Assembly (NCBI GenBank): GCA_900078775.1
Contig: LT549889.1
Location: 4,526,001 to 4,590,000, forward strand
Direction of reading: 5' to 3'
Origin: Mycolicibacterium aurum
GTDB taxonomy: Bacteria; Actinomycetota; Actinomycetes; Mycobacteriales; Mycobacteriaceae
DNA length: 64,000 nt
The translations under genes were made by a program, and so were the position numbers. Shown here in pieces: positions 1-8,102 of the stretch. A model generated the notes under the pieces. That model saw only the letters and a list, made by a program, of their open reading frames with translations, was not told the origin of the DNA and did not search any database. Position 1 is the first letter of the stretch. Each line of letters opens with the position of its first letter.

Positions 1-993
1 GATCCGGCTGAGCGTCAGATCGAAGACGCCGGTCAGGTTCACATAGTCGCCGCGGACCCAGTTTTCGATGGTCTCCTTCGGGAACGGATACGTCGACAGA
101 TAACTCAGCGACCGGGTCATCGAGGGGCCGGCGTCGGCAAGCGATTTGAGCACCGGGCCGACATCCTGGAGTTCCCTGACGACGTTGTCCTTGCTCCGGT
201 TCACCGCATCGGCCGCCATCTCGCTGAAGTCGCCGAACTCGGCGAACGCCTCCGTCAGGTCGCCCCGCTCGTCGTTGATCACCGCCAAGGCATCCGGAAT
301 CGTCTGCAGCGCTTTGTCGACGATCGGCCGCTGAGCGGCGAACTGCCCGCTCACCGCGTTCAGGCTGTCGGTCGCCGCGATGATGTCGTGCTTCTGTCCA
401 TCCAGCTCCCCGACAAACAGATTGAGCTGCTCCAGGAAGCTGCGCATGTCCTGTTCACGGCCTTTGAAGGCGGTGCTGAACGCCCGGGTGATGTCATGGA
501 CCTGGCCCAGGCCACCCCCGTTGAACAGCATGGACACCGCCGCCAGTGTCTGTTCCGTCGTCGGATAGCTGGCATCGTTCTCCAGTGGGATCAGAGACCC
601 GTTCTGCAGCTTGCCCTTCGGGGCCTCGTCATCCGGTGGTGCAAGTTCGATGTGCAACGTGCCGAGCAGGCTGGTCTGGCCGATCCGCACCGTTGCGTTC
701 GCGGGCAGATCCACGTTCCCGTTGAGGGTCATGGTGACCAGCGCATGCCAGCCCTGCCGTTCGATGTTGCTGACGTTGCCGACCGTGACGTCACCCACCC
801 GCACCCGGGAGTTCCGTTCCAGGTTGGTGACCTGCGGCAACTGTGCCTGCACCTGGTAGGAACCGGGACCGCCGCCTTCGGTGCCCGGCAGCGGCAGCGA
901 GTTCACGCCTCGCCAGCCGCATCCGGACAGTCCGGCTGCCAGCATTAGCAGCGCCGCGGCCGACACCGCGCGTCGGCTCATCCGGGCGATCAT
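1..993 (-). CDS. mceE: MCE-family lipoprotein MceE (3' end beyond window)
   Basis: This is the fifth MCE substrate-binding subunit of the operon. It is expected to be a lipid-anchored part of the periplasmic MCE hexamer or tunnel that passes hydrophobic substrates to the YrbE permease. The signal peptide ends in a lipobox (LSGC, lipidated Cys at about residue 25), which is what separates MceE from the other Mce subunits. The MCE core follows (NLERNSRVRVGDVTVGNV region, about residues 55-75). The ATG at 993 overlaps the mceD stop as ATGA; a second in-frame ATG lies at 981. No stop codon occurs before base 1, so the C-terminus is outside the window and mceF should follow. The substrate is unknown. 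Confidence 0.9.
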   Translation of the reverse strand, partial: MIARMSRRAVSAAALLMLAAGLSGCGWRGVNSLPLPGTEGGGPGSYQVQAQLPQVTNLERNSRVRVGDVTVGNVSNIERQGWHALVTMTLNGNVDLPANATVRIGQTSLLGTLHIELAPPDDEAPKGKLQNGSLIPLENDASYPTTEQTLAAVSMLFNGGGLGQVHDITRAFSTAFKGREQDMRSFLEQLNLFVGELDGQKHDIIAATDSLNAVSGQFAAQRPIVDKALQTIPDALAVINDERGDLTEAFAEFGDFSEMAADAVNRSKDNVVRELQDVGPVLKSLADAGPSMTRSLSYLSTYPFPKETIENWVRGDYVNLTGVFDLTLSRI

Positions 994-2303
994 GAGCCCG
1001 CTCCGGCCGGAACCATCAGTCCGGGCAGTCCTGCCGCGGGATCGGTCGGCGGAGGTCCGGGTTGCGCGGCCTCCGCGATCGCGTCACTCTCGGCGGCCAG
1101 GGGCGCGCTCGCCGGCGGCGGCGCGGGACGGAAGTCGGGCCGCATCCAATCCTCGCTGTGCGTCACCTCATTGGGCCGTGCCATCGTGCCCACGACCGGG
1201 TTGAGACCGATAGGCGGGAAGTTGTACTGCCGGTTCTTGATGATCGGCGCCAGGTACTGGACACACAGCTTCGCCGACTGCTCGGCATTGAGGCGGGATG
1301 CCGCCTGCAGGGCTCCGCACAGGAAGGAGATCGGATTGGCGAAGTTGTTGACGGCCAGGATGCCGGTGGCTGCGGCATTGCCGGGCTGGAAGATGTTCAC
1401 GAAGTTCTGCAGGGCGTTGGGCAGGACGTGCAGCGCCTGTTTGATGTCGCCGAGGCTCTCATCGACCGCCGTCGTGAGCGAGGCGAGCTTGTCCGACGAG
1501 GTACCCAGGGCCTCCCGGTTCTCTGCCACGAAGCCCTCGACGTCACCGGCAGCGGCATAGATATCGCTGATGGCCTGCCCGAATTCATCATGGTCGTTGG
1601 CCAGTAGCGAGGTGACGGTGGCCAGATTTCCGTTGAGCTGCCCCATCAGATCGGTGCTCGATTTCAGGGCGGTCACCAGGATCGACAGATTCCGCATCGT
1701 GTCGAAGATGTCGGTGCTGTGATCACCGAGCGCGGAGAAGGCCTGCGCCAGTTTGCCCAACGTGTCTCGGATATCCGCGCCCTGGCCGCGCAGGTTGTTC
1801 GCGGCGGTGTTGATGAAGCCGCCGAGCGGGCTGACGCCCTCGGCTCCTGTCGGCTGCAGGGTGTCGGTCAGGGTCTGCAGCTGTTCGCGAAAATCGTCCC
1901 ACTCCACCGGAACCGCGGTCCGTTCCTCGGGAATCACCCCGTTGTCCGGAAATTCCGGTCCGCCGGTGAACACCGGGGTCAGCTGAATTGCCCGGGCCGA
2001 AACCAGCTGCGGCGAGATGATGACCGCCTGCACGTCGGCAGGAAGCTTGTACTTGCCGTTCACCCAGAAGCTGATCTTCGCGCGGTCGGGTTGCGGTTCG
2101 ATGGTGTCGATCTCGCCGACCGGGACACCGAGCACCCGTATCTCGTCCCCGGGAAAGATGCCGTTGCTGTTCGCGAAGTAGGCCACCACATGGGTGCGGC
2201 CGATGGTGGGCACCATCCGCACCGCCACGACGACGCCGGCAACCACGGACACCACCACGGCGATCGCCAGTGCCACCCGGAGATTCATTGTGCGGCCCTT
2301 CAT
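990..2303 (-). CDS. mceD: MCE-family protein MceD
   Basis: A 437-residue MCE subunit with one N-terminal membrane helix (about residues 7-28). The MCE domain follows (about 38-115, with the typical GDEIRVLGVPVGEI core), then a long helical region that builds the lipid tunnel, and a Pro/Ala-rich tail. The start ATG overlaps the mceC stop as ATGA and its own stop overlaps mceE, so translation is coupled. A second in-frame ATG six codons in is possible. The assignment to D rather than C or F rests on operon order. Role (family knowledge): part of an ABC-type lipid importer of the cell envelope. Confidence 0.9.
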   Translation of the reverse strand: MKGRTMNLRVALAIAVVVSVVAGVVVAVRMVPTIGRTHVVAYFANSNGIFPGDEIRVLGVPVGEIDTIEPQPDRAKISFWVNGKYKLPADVQAVIISPQLVSARAIQLTPVFTGGPEFPDNGVIPEERTAVPVEWDDFREQLQTLTDTLQPTGAEGVSPLGGFINTAANNLRGQGADIRDTLGKLAQAFSALGDHSTDIFDTMRNLSILVTALKSSTDLMGQLNGNLATVTSLLANDHDEFGQAISDIYAAAGDVEGFVAENREALGTSSDKLASLTTAVDESLGDIKQALHVLPNALQNFVNIFQPGNAAATGILAVNNFANPISFLCGALQAASRLNAEQSAKLCVQYLAPIIKNRQYNFPPIGLNPVVGTMARPNEVTHSEDWMRPDFRPAPPPASAPLAAESDAIAEAAQPGPPPTDPAAGLPGLMVPAGAGS

Positions 2304-3559
2304 TGTTGTGCTCCGTCGGTCGGGGTCGGCGACTCCGTGACCGGGGGAAGCGGCGGCGGGCCGGGCGGCGGACCTCCCGGTGCGGGAGCGGGCAGCGGTT
2401 CCCGATAGGGATAGCGGGCATCACCCGGATTACCGGTGATCGCATCGGGCACCGTGAGTCTGGGCTCTCCACCCTGGCCGGTCCGCGGGAAGGGGATGGG
2501 CAGGGCCGGGGTGGCCTTCTGCCCCACCGCGGGGTCGATCCGTTCGGTGGGTAGCAGGACGTTCGGGTCCAATCCCAGATCGGAGAATGCGGCATCGACG
2601 AACGGCTGGATGAACTGGCCAGGCAGCACATTGGCCAGGATGGCCTTGAAGTACGGGCCCGAGGCCACCGACTCGCCCAGCGACATGGCGTAGGAGTTCA
2701 GCAGCTTGATGGCCTTCTGGATTCGTTCCTTGCGGCCCTCCACGATCGCGACGGCTCCGTTGAACTTGTCCAGCGCCGGTCGCAGGGTTTCCCGGTTGTC
2801 GGCGACGAGCCCCGACACCTGCCGGGACAGCGCGGAGATATCGCCGGAGAACTGGTCCAGGGCCGAACTCTGAGTGCGCAACTGGGCCAGCAGGGCGTTG
2901 GAATCTACGATCAGGCCGACCACCTGGTCGGTGCGCTCGGCGAGGATGCCGGTCACGTTGTTGGCATTCTCCAGCAGCCCACGCAACTGCGCGTCGCGCT
3001 CATTCAGGGTCTGCGAGAACCGGGCCGCCCCGGCCACCGCTGCCTGGAGGTCGGGTGCCGTGTTCTGAAAAGTCTGGGCCAGCGTGGTCAGTGACTCGTT
3101 GAGCTGGTCGGTATGCAGGCCGCCGATGGTATCGGCCAGATCGCCGAGGGCATCGGGCAATTGGTACGCCGACGTGGTGCGGTCCAACGGGATCGCCTCG
3201 GTGAGATGGCCCTCCCCGCGCGGGGTGATCTCGAGGATCTTCGCACCGAGCAGACTCTTGGTCTTCACCGCGGCCTCCGCGCGGTCGCCCAGATCGACGC
3301 CATTGTCGACCTTGAACGTGACAACCACACTGGCGCCGTCGAGGTCGACACTCTCGACCTCACCCACCCGCAGGCCGGCGACCTGTACGGCGGCACCGGT
3401 CTTCAGCCCGCCCGCTTCGGCGAAGTAGGCCGAGTGCTCGGTGCCGGTATCGAAGAACGGCAGCCGCTTGTACTGCAGCGCACCCACCGTGACGGCAGCG
3501 GTCAGCGCGACACCGATCACCCCGATGATCGCCGGATTGCGTTCAGAGAAGTGCTTCAT
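2300..3559 (-). CDS. mceC: MCE-family protein MceC
   Basis: A 419-residue MCE subunit. It has an N-terminal membrane helix (about residues 9-28), an MCE domain (AGLRVGEVESVDLDGASVV core near residues 55-75), a helical tunnel region and a Pro-rich C-terminal tail. The ATG at 3559 overlaps the mceB stop as ATGA and is preferred over an in-frame ATG four codons upstream. The gene lies third in the mceA-E series. The Pro-rich tail is common among Mce subunits of the actinobacterial cell wall. The imported substrate cannot be told from the sequence. Confidence 0.9.
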   Translation of the reverse strand: MKHFSERNPAIIGVIGVALTAAVTVGALQYKRLPFFDTGTEHSAYFAEAGGLKTGAAVQVAGLRVGEVESVDLDGASVVVTFKVDNGVDLGDRAEAAVKTKSLLGAKILEITPRGEGHLTEAIPLDRTTSAYQLPDALGDLADTIGGLHTDQLNESLTTLAQTFQNTAPDLQAAVAGAARFSQTLNERDAQLRGLLENANNVTGILAERTDQVVGLIVDSNALLAQLRTQSSALDQFSGDISALSRQVSGLVADNRETLRPALDKFNGAVAIVEGRKERIQKAIKLLNSYAMSLGESVASGPYFKAILANVLPGQFIQPFVDAAFSDLGLDPNVLLPTERIDPAVGQKATPALPIPFPRTGQGGEPRLTVPDAITGNPGDARYPYREPLPAPAPGGPPPGPPPLPPVTESPTPTDGAQQ

Positions 3560-4584
3560 TTCGGTGCACACCGTCCCGTGTTCTGACTGGCGAGTTTGAC
3601 GTAGACCGGCTGGCCACCCTTGCCGTTGACCTTGAGCACCAGATCGCAGATGTAGTACGAGAAGTAGTCCCCGTGCATGCCCTGACGGGCCAGGCGCTGG
3701 TAGGCGTCGGGCAGCGTGTTGAGCAGGTTGTCGACGTACTCATGATCGGCAACGACCAGACCGCTCACGCGATCCGACTGTGTCACCACATTTTTCAACG
3801 GCTCCCGAGCCTGGCCGAGCATATCGGCCACCGAACCGGAGACGGCGCTCGTGTATCTGATGGCATCACTGATGTCGGTCTTACGCTCAGCGAGCCCTTC
3901 GACGAGCTCCGACAGGGAGTCCACGGCCTTGGCGAACTGGTCCCCCTGGTCGCCCAGCGAACCCAGCACAGAGTCGAGGTTCCCGATGACCTGGCCGATC
4001 AGCACGTCCCGGTCGGCGAGGGTGTCGGTCAGGGTCGCGGTCTGTGAAAGGAACGAACTGATGGTCGCCCCTTGGCCTTGGAACGCGTCGATCAACTGGC
4101 CGGTGAGCAGATTCACCTGTTCGGGGTCGAGCGCACGGAACAGCGGACGGAACCCGCCGATGAGTGCGTCGAGATCCAGCGCCGGCTCGGTACGGTCCTG
4201 CGGGATCATCTCGCCGGGCGCCAGCCGCTGCACGGGTCCGGCGCCTTCGCGAAGCTCCAGAAAACGGCCGCCGATCGGGTTGTCGTACCGCACAGCAGCT
4301 TCCGAGCCTTCGGTCAGAACCACCGTGTCATCGGCGGTGAACTCGACCACCGCCGAACGCCGCTCGTTGAGGGTGATGTTCTTCACCTTGCCGACCTCGA
4401 CGCCGGCGATGCGGACGAAGTCGCCCGCCTGTAGGCCGCTCACATTCGTGAAGTCGGCGCGGTAGGTCGTCTCCTTCTGGAAACGGAGCTGCGCGAAGAG
4501 CGTGAGCAGCGCAAAGGTGCCGAGCAGGCACACCACCACGAAGATTCCCAGGCGCCAGATCACGCCACTGAGCTTGTCTCTCAA
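3556..4584 (-). CDS. mceB: MCE-family protein MceB
   Basis: A 342-residue MCE subunit, close to the usual MceB length. It has an N-terminal membrane helix (about residues 8-30), an MCE domain with an AGDFVRIAGVEVGKV core, and a C-terminal part ending in a Cys-containing segment (YYICDLVLKV and GRCAPK) typical of MceB. The frame is open far upstream, but the TTG at 4584 is chosen because it has an AGGGA Shine-Dalgarno seven bases upstream, follows the mceA stop by 19 nt and gives the normal length. The stop overlaps mceC as ATGA. Confidence 0.85.
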   Translation of the reverse strand: MRDKLSGVIWRLGIFVVVCLLGTFALLTLFAQLRFQKETTYRADFTNVSGLQAGDFVRIAGVEVGKVKNITLNERRSAVVEFTADDTVVLTEGSEAAVRYDNPIGGRFLELREGAGPVQRLAPGEMIPQDRTEPALDLDALIGGFRPLFRALDPEQVNLLTGQLIDAFQGQGATISSFLSQTATLTDTLADRDVLIGQVIGNLDSVLGSLGDQGDQFAKAVDSLSELVEGLAERKTDISDAIRYTSAVSGSVADMLGQAREPLKNVVTQSDRVSGLVVADHEYVDNLLNTLPDAYQRLARQGMHGDYFSYYICDLVLKVNGKGGQPVYVKLASQNTGRCAPK

Positions 4585-4603
4585 CGCGTCATCCCTCTGT
4601 CGT

Positions 4604-6043
4604 TCATCCGGTCTCGCCGGGCGCTGAATCTTGCTGCGGAGGTCCGGGGTTCGGTCCCACGCCGGTTCCATAAGGGGCCGGCGGGTTCGGCACACCGGGC
4701 ACCGGTGGCGGCGGCGCCCCGGGCGGCGGCCCGGCCCACAGCGGTGCTCCGTCCGGACCGAACAACGGAGCCCCGTATGGCGGTGCACCCGGATAGGGCA
4801 CCGGACCGATGGCCGGCGGTCCGTCGCCCCGGACGCTGGGCTTCTCCGGCACCGCACGTGTCGTGGGGAGCCAATTCACCCAGAACGGGCTGCCGATGCC
4901 CGGGTTGGGGCGGATGTCGATGCCGGTTCCCCAGCCGGTGTTGGTGATCAATTGGCGTACCGGGAAATTCAGGTGGGTGTAGGGCAACGATCCGCACCCG
5001 GGCTTGCCGTCCGGGCCGCCCTTTGCCGCCACGATGGGCAGGTGCTCCGGGAACTTGTACGGATCCTTGCCGAAGTGCAACGCCGCATCGGCGATTTCGG
5101 TACGCCCGTTGCCGCCGAAGGCACGGTATCCACCGTTGTCGAGGAAGAACTTGGTGCCCACCAGCAGGCAGGTGTAGCTGGGGTCGTACTTGTGCAGCAG
5201 GTCCGTCGTCGGTTCGAGGATGTTGACCGCATTGACGAGGTTTTCCTTGTTGGGCTCCAGGATGCCTTTCGCGCTCCGGGAGAATCCGATCACACTGAGC
5301 AGCAACGCATCCAGTTCCGCGGCCTTGCCGGTGATGGTCGCGCTGGTGGTGCTGGCCGCATCCATGGTCGACAGGATGTCCGAGGCGGCAGCGGAGTAGG
5401 TATCGCCGAATCCCTTCAGCGACCGGAAGTTCTCCGCGACCTGACCCATCCGCGGGTTCACCGCCAGCAGCACCTCATTGGCATCGGTGGTCGCCTGACC
5501 GATGCGTTCACCCTGTCCTCGAACACCTTCGGCGAATGCGCTGAGTACCGCGTTCAGCTTCGCCGGGTCTATCCGGTCCAGCACACCCATCAGGCTCTGG
5601 AACACCGTGTTGACCTCGGTGCTGACGTTGCGCGACTGCAGCACCGCACCCGCCTTCAGTCCGGTCTGGCTGGGCTTCTCCGGCGGGATCAGCTCGACGT
5701 ACTTGGCCCCGAAGGCCGTCGTCGCGCGGATCTCCGCCAGCACGTTGGACGGGATCGCGGCGGCCTGGTCGGGAAAGATGTCCAGTTTGAGGCTCACCGG
5801 GTGCCGACCGCCCTCGATGGCCGCCACCCGACCGACCTGAACACCCAGCATCTTGACCTTCGCCCCGGACTCCATGACCAGACCGGCACGGTCCGAGGTC
5901 AGCGTGACCGGGACGAAGGTGCGGAAGGTTCCGGCGAACAGGCCGGCGCTGAACAGGACCGCGGCAGCCACCACCACGACCAGGAACACCGACCACAGGG
6001 CGGGATGCACCCGCGCATAGAGACTCTTGTTTTCCATTGTCAT
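4604..6043 (-). CDS. mceA: MCE-family protein MceA
   Basis: A 479-residue first MCE subunit. It has an N-terminal membrane helix (about residues 15-37), an MCE domain (GAKVKMLGVQVGRVAAIEGG core), an alpha-helical tunnel domain, a conserved Cys-containing stretch (SYTCLLVG and GCGSLPYTH), and a strongly Pro/Gly-rich C-terminal tail of about 90 residues. The ATG at 6043 shares one base with the yrbEB stop (TAATG); an internal ATG two codons later is the alternative start. MceA is usually the best marker of mce operon type, but this one cannot be tied with confidence to mce1, mce4 or another class. Confidence 0.88.
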   Translation of the reverse strand: MTMENKSLYARVHPALWSVFLVVVVAAAVLFSAGLFAGTFRTFVPVTLTSDRAGLVMESGAKVKMLGVQVGRVAAIEGGRHPVSLKLDIFPDQAAAIPSNVLAEIRATTAFGAKYVELIPPEKPSQTGLKAGAVLQSRNVSTEVNTVFQSLMGVLDRIDPAKLNAVLSAFAEGVRGQGERIGQATTDANEVLLAVNPRMGQVAENFRSLKGFGDTYSAAASDILSTMDAASTTSATITGKAAELDALLLSVIGFSRSAKGILEPNKENLVNAVNILEPTTDLLHKYDPSYTCLLVGTKFFLDNGGYRAFGGNGRTEIADAALHFGKDPYKFPEHLPIVAAKGGPDGKPGCGSLPYTHLNFPVRQLITNTGWGTGIDIRPNPGIGSPFWVNWLPTTRAVPEKPSVRGDGPPAIGPVPYPGAPPYGAPLFGPDGAPLWAGPPPGAPPPPVPGVPNPPAPYGTGVGPNPGPPQQDSAPGETG

Positions 6044-6897
6044 TAACCCGAGAGGTTGAAGTTGCCGGATTGTCCGTAGATGGCCAGCGAGACCAGCAGC
6101 ACCGCCAGTGCCGAGGCGACCAACGAGGTGCGGACCGCGCGCCCGACGGCCTCGCCCACCCCGGCCGGGCCACCGGCGGCGGTGAATCCGTAGTAGGTGT
6201 GGACCAGCATGATGACCACGGCCATCGTGACGGCAAGGAAGAAGGACCAGATCAGGTCGGTCGGACTGAGGAAGGTGTTGAAGTAGTGGTCGTACACCCC
6301 CGAGGACTGCCCGTAGACGGAGGTCGTGCCGAACCGCGCCGCGAAGAAGGACATCAGGATTGCCACGCAGTACAGCGGGATCACCACGATGATTCCGGCG
6401 ATCACCCTGGTCGAGGCCAGGTAGGCGACCGACCGGATGCCCATCACCTCCAGGGCGTCGATCTCCTCGTTGATCCGCATCGCCCCGAGTTGGGCGGTGG
6501 CGCCGGCCCCGATGGTCGCCGCCAGCCCGATGCCCGCGGTGAGCGGGGCGATCAACCGCACGTTGAAGTACGCCGAGGCGAAGCCGGTCAGCGCCTCCAC
6601 CCCGACCTGAGAGAACTGGTTGTAGCCCTGGACGGCCACCAGCGCGCCGGTGGTCAGGGTCAGGAAGCCGACGATGACCACGGTCCCGCCGATCACCGCC
6701 AATGCCCCGGTACCCAGCCCCATCTGCGCGATCAGTCGCAGCAGTTCGGTTCGGTACCGACGGAACACCTCGCCGATCGAAACCACCGTCTCGACGAAGA
6801 ACTGGGTCTGTACACCGAGTTTGATCCAGCCGCCATACCAGCGGCGGACGCGTCGTTCGAGGCGCGGAAACATCGTCCGCACAGCCGTCTGTGTCAC
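6043..6897 (-). CDS. yrbEB: MCE permease subunit YrbEB (MlaE family)
   Basis: A 284-residue integral membrane permease of the MlaE/YrbE family with about five or six hydrophobic segments. It carries the conserved loop GAMRINEEIDALEVMGI (about residues 140-155), which contacts the ATPase. The GTG at 6897 overlaps the yrbEA stop as GTGA, which fixes the start although the frame is open further upstream. It pairs with YrbEA to form the inner-membrane channel of the lipid importer. The shared ATPase (MceG/Mkl type) is normally encoded elsewhere and is not in this window. Confidence 0.9.
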   Translation of the reverse strand: MTQTAVRTMFPRLERRVRRWYGGWIKLGVQTQFFVETVVSIGEVFRRYRTELLRLIAQMGLGTGALAVIGGTVVIVGFLTLTTGALVAVQGYNQFSQVGVEALTGFASAYFNVRLIAPLTAGIGLAATIGAGATAQLGAMRINEEIDALEVMGIRSVAYLASTRVIAGIIVVIPLYCVAILMSFFAARFGTTSVYGQSSGVYDHYFNTFLSPTDLIWSFFLAVTMAVVIMLVHTYYGFTAAGGPAGVGEAVGRAVRTSLVASALAVLLVSLAIYGQSGNFNLSG

Positions 6898-7661
6898 AGG
6901 GTCGCCTCCACACTCACGGTGCTTGCCAGGATGTTGATCGCGAACAGTGCAACGAATGTGTAGACAACGGTCTCGTTCACCGCGTTGCCCACACCGGCAG
7001 GGCCGCCTTTGACGGAAGTCCCTTTGTAACAAGCGATCAGACCCGCTGCCAGTCCGAACAGACCGGCCTTGATCAGCGCCGTCACCACGTCCGCCAGACC
7101 GGTGATGATGGTCATGCCACCGGCGAACGCACCGGGTGTCACGTCCTGGACGAATACCGAGAAGAAGAATCCGCCGGCGATGCCGACGAGGATGACGACC
7201 GAGGACAGCAGCACCGCCACGAATGTGGCGGCCAGCACCCGCGGAACCACCAGCGCCTGGATCGGATCGATGCCCATCACCCGCAGCGCGTCGAGTTCCT
7301 CACGGATCGTTCGGGCGCCGAGGTCCGCACACATGGCGGTGGCTCCCGCACCCGCGATCACCAGCACCGTCACCACGGGGCCCAGCTGGGTGACGGTGCC
7401 ATATGCCGCACCGGTACCCGAATAGTCGCCGGCGCCGAACTCGATCAACAGAATGTTGAAGGTGAAGACCAGCAGCACGGTGAATGGGATCGACAGCATC
7501 AAGGTCGGGAGCAGCGAAACCCTTGCCACGAACCATGACTGGGTGAGGAACTCCCGCCAGGCGAACGGCGGCTTGAACATCTGCACGAAGGTGTCCACGG
7601 ACATCGCGAAGAAGGCGCCGATCCCGCGGAACGGCCTCAGCAGATCATCGGTCGCGATCAT
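6894..7661 (-). CDS. yrbEA: MCE permease subunit YrbEA (MlaE family)
   Basis: A 255-residue permease and the first gene of the mce operon. It has multiple membrane segments and the MlaE loop LGARTIREELDALRVMGI near residues 115-132, followed by the KGGPAGVGNAVNETVV signature of mycobacterial YrbE proteins. The ATG is preceded by a GAGGGG Shine-Dalgarno six bases upstream. The leader upstream (about 147 nt) carries a promoter overlapped by a long palindrome, described separately, so the whole yrbEA-mceE unit is probably repressed by an unidentified regulator. Confidence 0.92.
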   Translation of the reverse strand: MIATDDLLRPFRGIGAFFAMSVDTFVQMFKPPFAWREFLTQSWFVARVSLLPTLMLSIPFTVLLVFTFNILLIEFGAGDYSGTGAAYGTVTQLGPVVTVLVIAGAGATAMCADLGARTIREELDALRVMGIDPIQALVVPRVLAATFVAVLLSSVVILVGIAGGFFFSVFVQDVTPGAFAGGMTIITGLADVVTALIKAGLFGLAAGLIACYKGTSVKGGPAGVGNAVNETVVYTFVALFAINILASTVSVEATL

Positions 7662-7716
7662 CTGTGCCCCTCTTCGAATGCTGTCTGGTGCGTCCGGCCG
7701 AACCTCATGCCGATCG

Positions 7717-7806
7717 TCATCGAATGCTGTTACTGCACTGGCGGATACCAGGCTGTAAGACTGACTGTTGTTCTGTCACCGACACTCTCGGCGGACTGTA
7801 AGTCAT
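7717..7806 (-). CDS. possible leaderless small ORF in the mce leader
   Basis: A 29-codon ORF whose ATG falls within about two bases of the predicted transcription start of the mce promoter, so it could be translated leaderless, as is common in mycobacteria. The peptide (starts MTYSPPRVSV, contains one Cys) matches no family I know. It ends 56 nt before yrbEA. It may be chance, since the sequence alone gives no sign of selection. Confidence 0.25.
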   Translation of the reverse strand: MTYSPPRVSVTEQQSVLQPGIRQCSNSIR

Positions 7807-7810
7807 GATC

Positions 7811-7828
7811 ACGGAGGCTACCCTCCGT
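7811..7828. repeat. short inverted repeat in the mce leader
   Basis: ACGGAGG and CCTCCGT form a 7-bp stem around a 4-base loop (CTAC). It covers the predicted -10 region of the mce promoter. It could be a second regulatory dyad or chance in GC-rich DNA. The rest of 7662-8102 holds no convincing gene. Confidence 0.4.
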
Positions 7829-7844
7829 GCCCAGCTACCGTCAA
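7815..7844 (-). promoter_or_regulatory. predicted promoter of the mce operon
   Basis: On the minus strand, TTGACG (7844-7839) is followed by an 18-base spacer and TAGCCT (7820-7815), fitting a mycobacterial housekeeping-sigma promoter (TTGAC, TANNNT). The -35 lies inside one arm of the palindrome at 7832-7865. The same arrangement (TTGACG, 18 bases, TAGCGT) occurs before the Rieske oxygenase gene. Confidence 0.6.
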
Positions 7845-7865
7845 TAGTTGTATTGACGGTAGCTG
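7832..7865. promoter_or_regulatory. 34-bp perfect palindrome, probable operator
   Basis: Two 15-base arms (7832-7846 and 7851-7865) are exact inverted repeats around a 4-base centre. The core reads GTCAATA-gttg-TATTGAC and matches the core at 10492-10509. It overlaps the -35 of the predicted mce promoter, as expected for a repressor site (TetR or similar dimer). No regulator gene is adjacent. Confidence 0.7.
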
Positions 7866-8043
7866 TGCCGGGTTTCCGGCGAGGTCATCGGGGGCCGCGG
7901 CATTTCCTGACCTGCCGGCCAGCCACCCGGGTGATGCGATGGCGCTCATCGGCGAAGGGCCGAAGATGTTGACCATCAAGGCTTTCAGTGGTGCGGCCGA
8001 CCAAGGCGGCTAGGGGCGAACCCGGGGGTCACGAGTGACCGGG

Positions 8044-8081
8044 CCGGCCGATCGACGGTGGGGGGGATGCCGATCGGCCGG
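8044..8081 (-). terminator. stem-loop downstream of the MDR oxidoreductase gene
   Basis: CCGGCCGATC (8044-8053) and GATCGGCCGG (8072-8081) form a perfect 10-bp stem about 20 bp past the stop of the minus-strand oxidoreductase gene. There is no U-tract, so it is at best an L-shaped or I-shaped mycobacterial terminator. It would separate this transcript from the mce operon downstream. A second small dyad (GGTCAC-GA-GTGACC, 8027-8040) lies next to it. Confidence 0.45.
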
Positions 8082-8102
8082 CGTCGGAGCTTCTATCGGA
8101 GA

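Noticed and set aside
7939..8013. 24-codon plus-strand ORF (starts MALIGEGPKM) downstream of the MDR gene
   Set aside because: No promoter or ribosome site, and the opposite direction to both neighbouring operons. It is likely chance.
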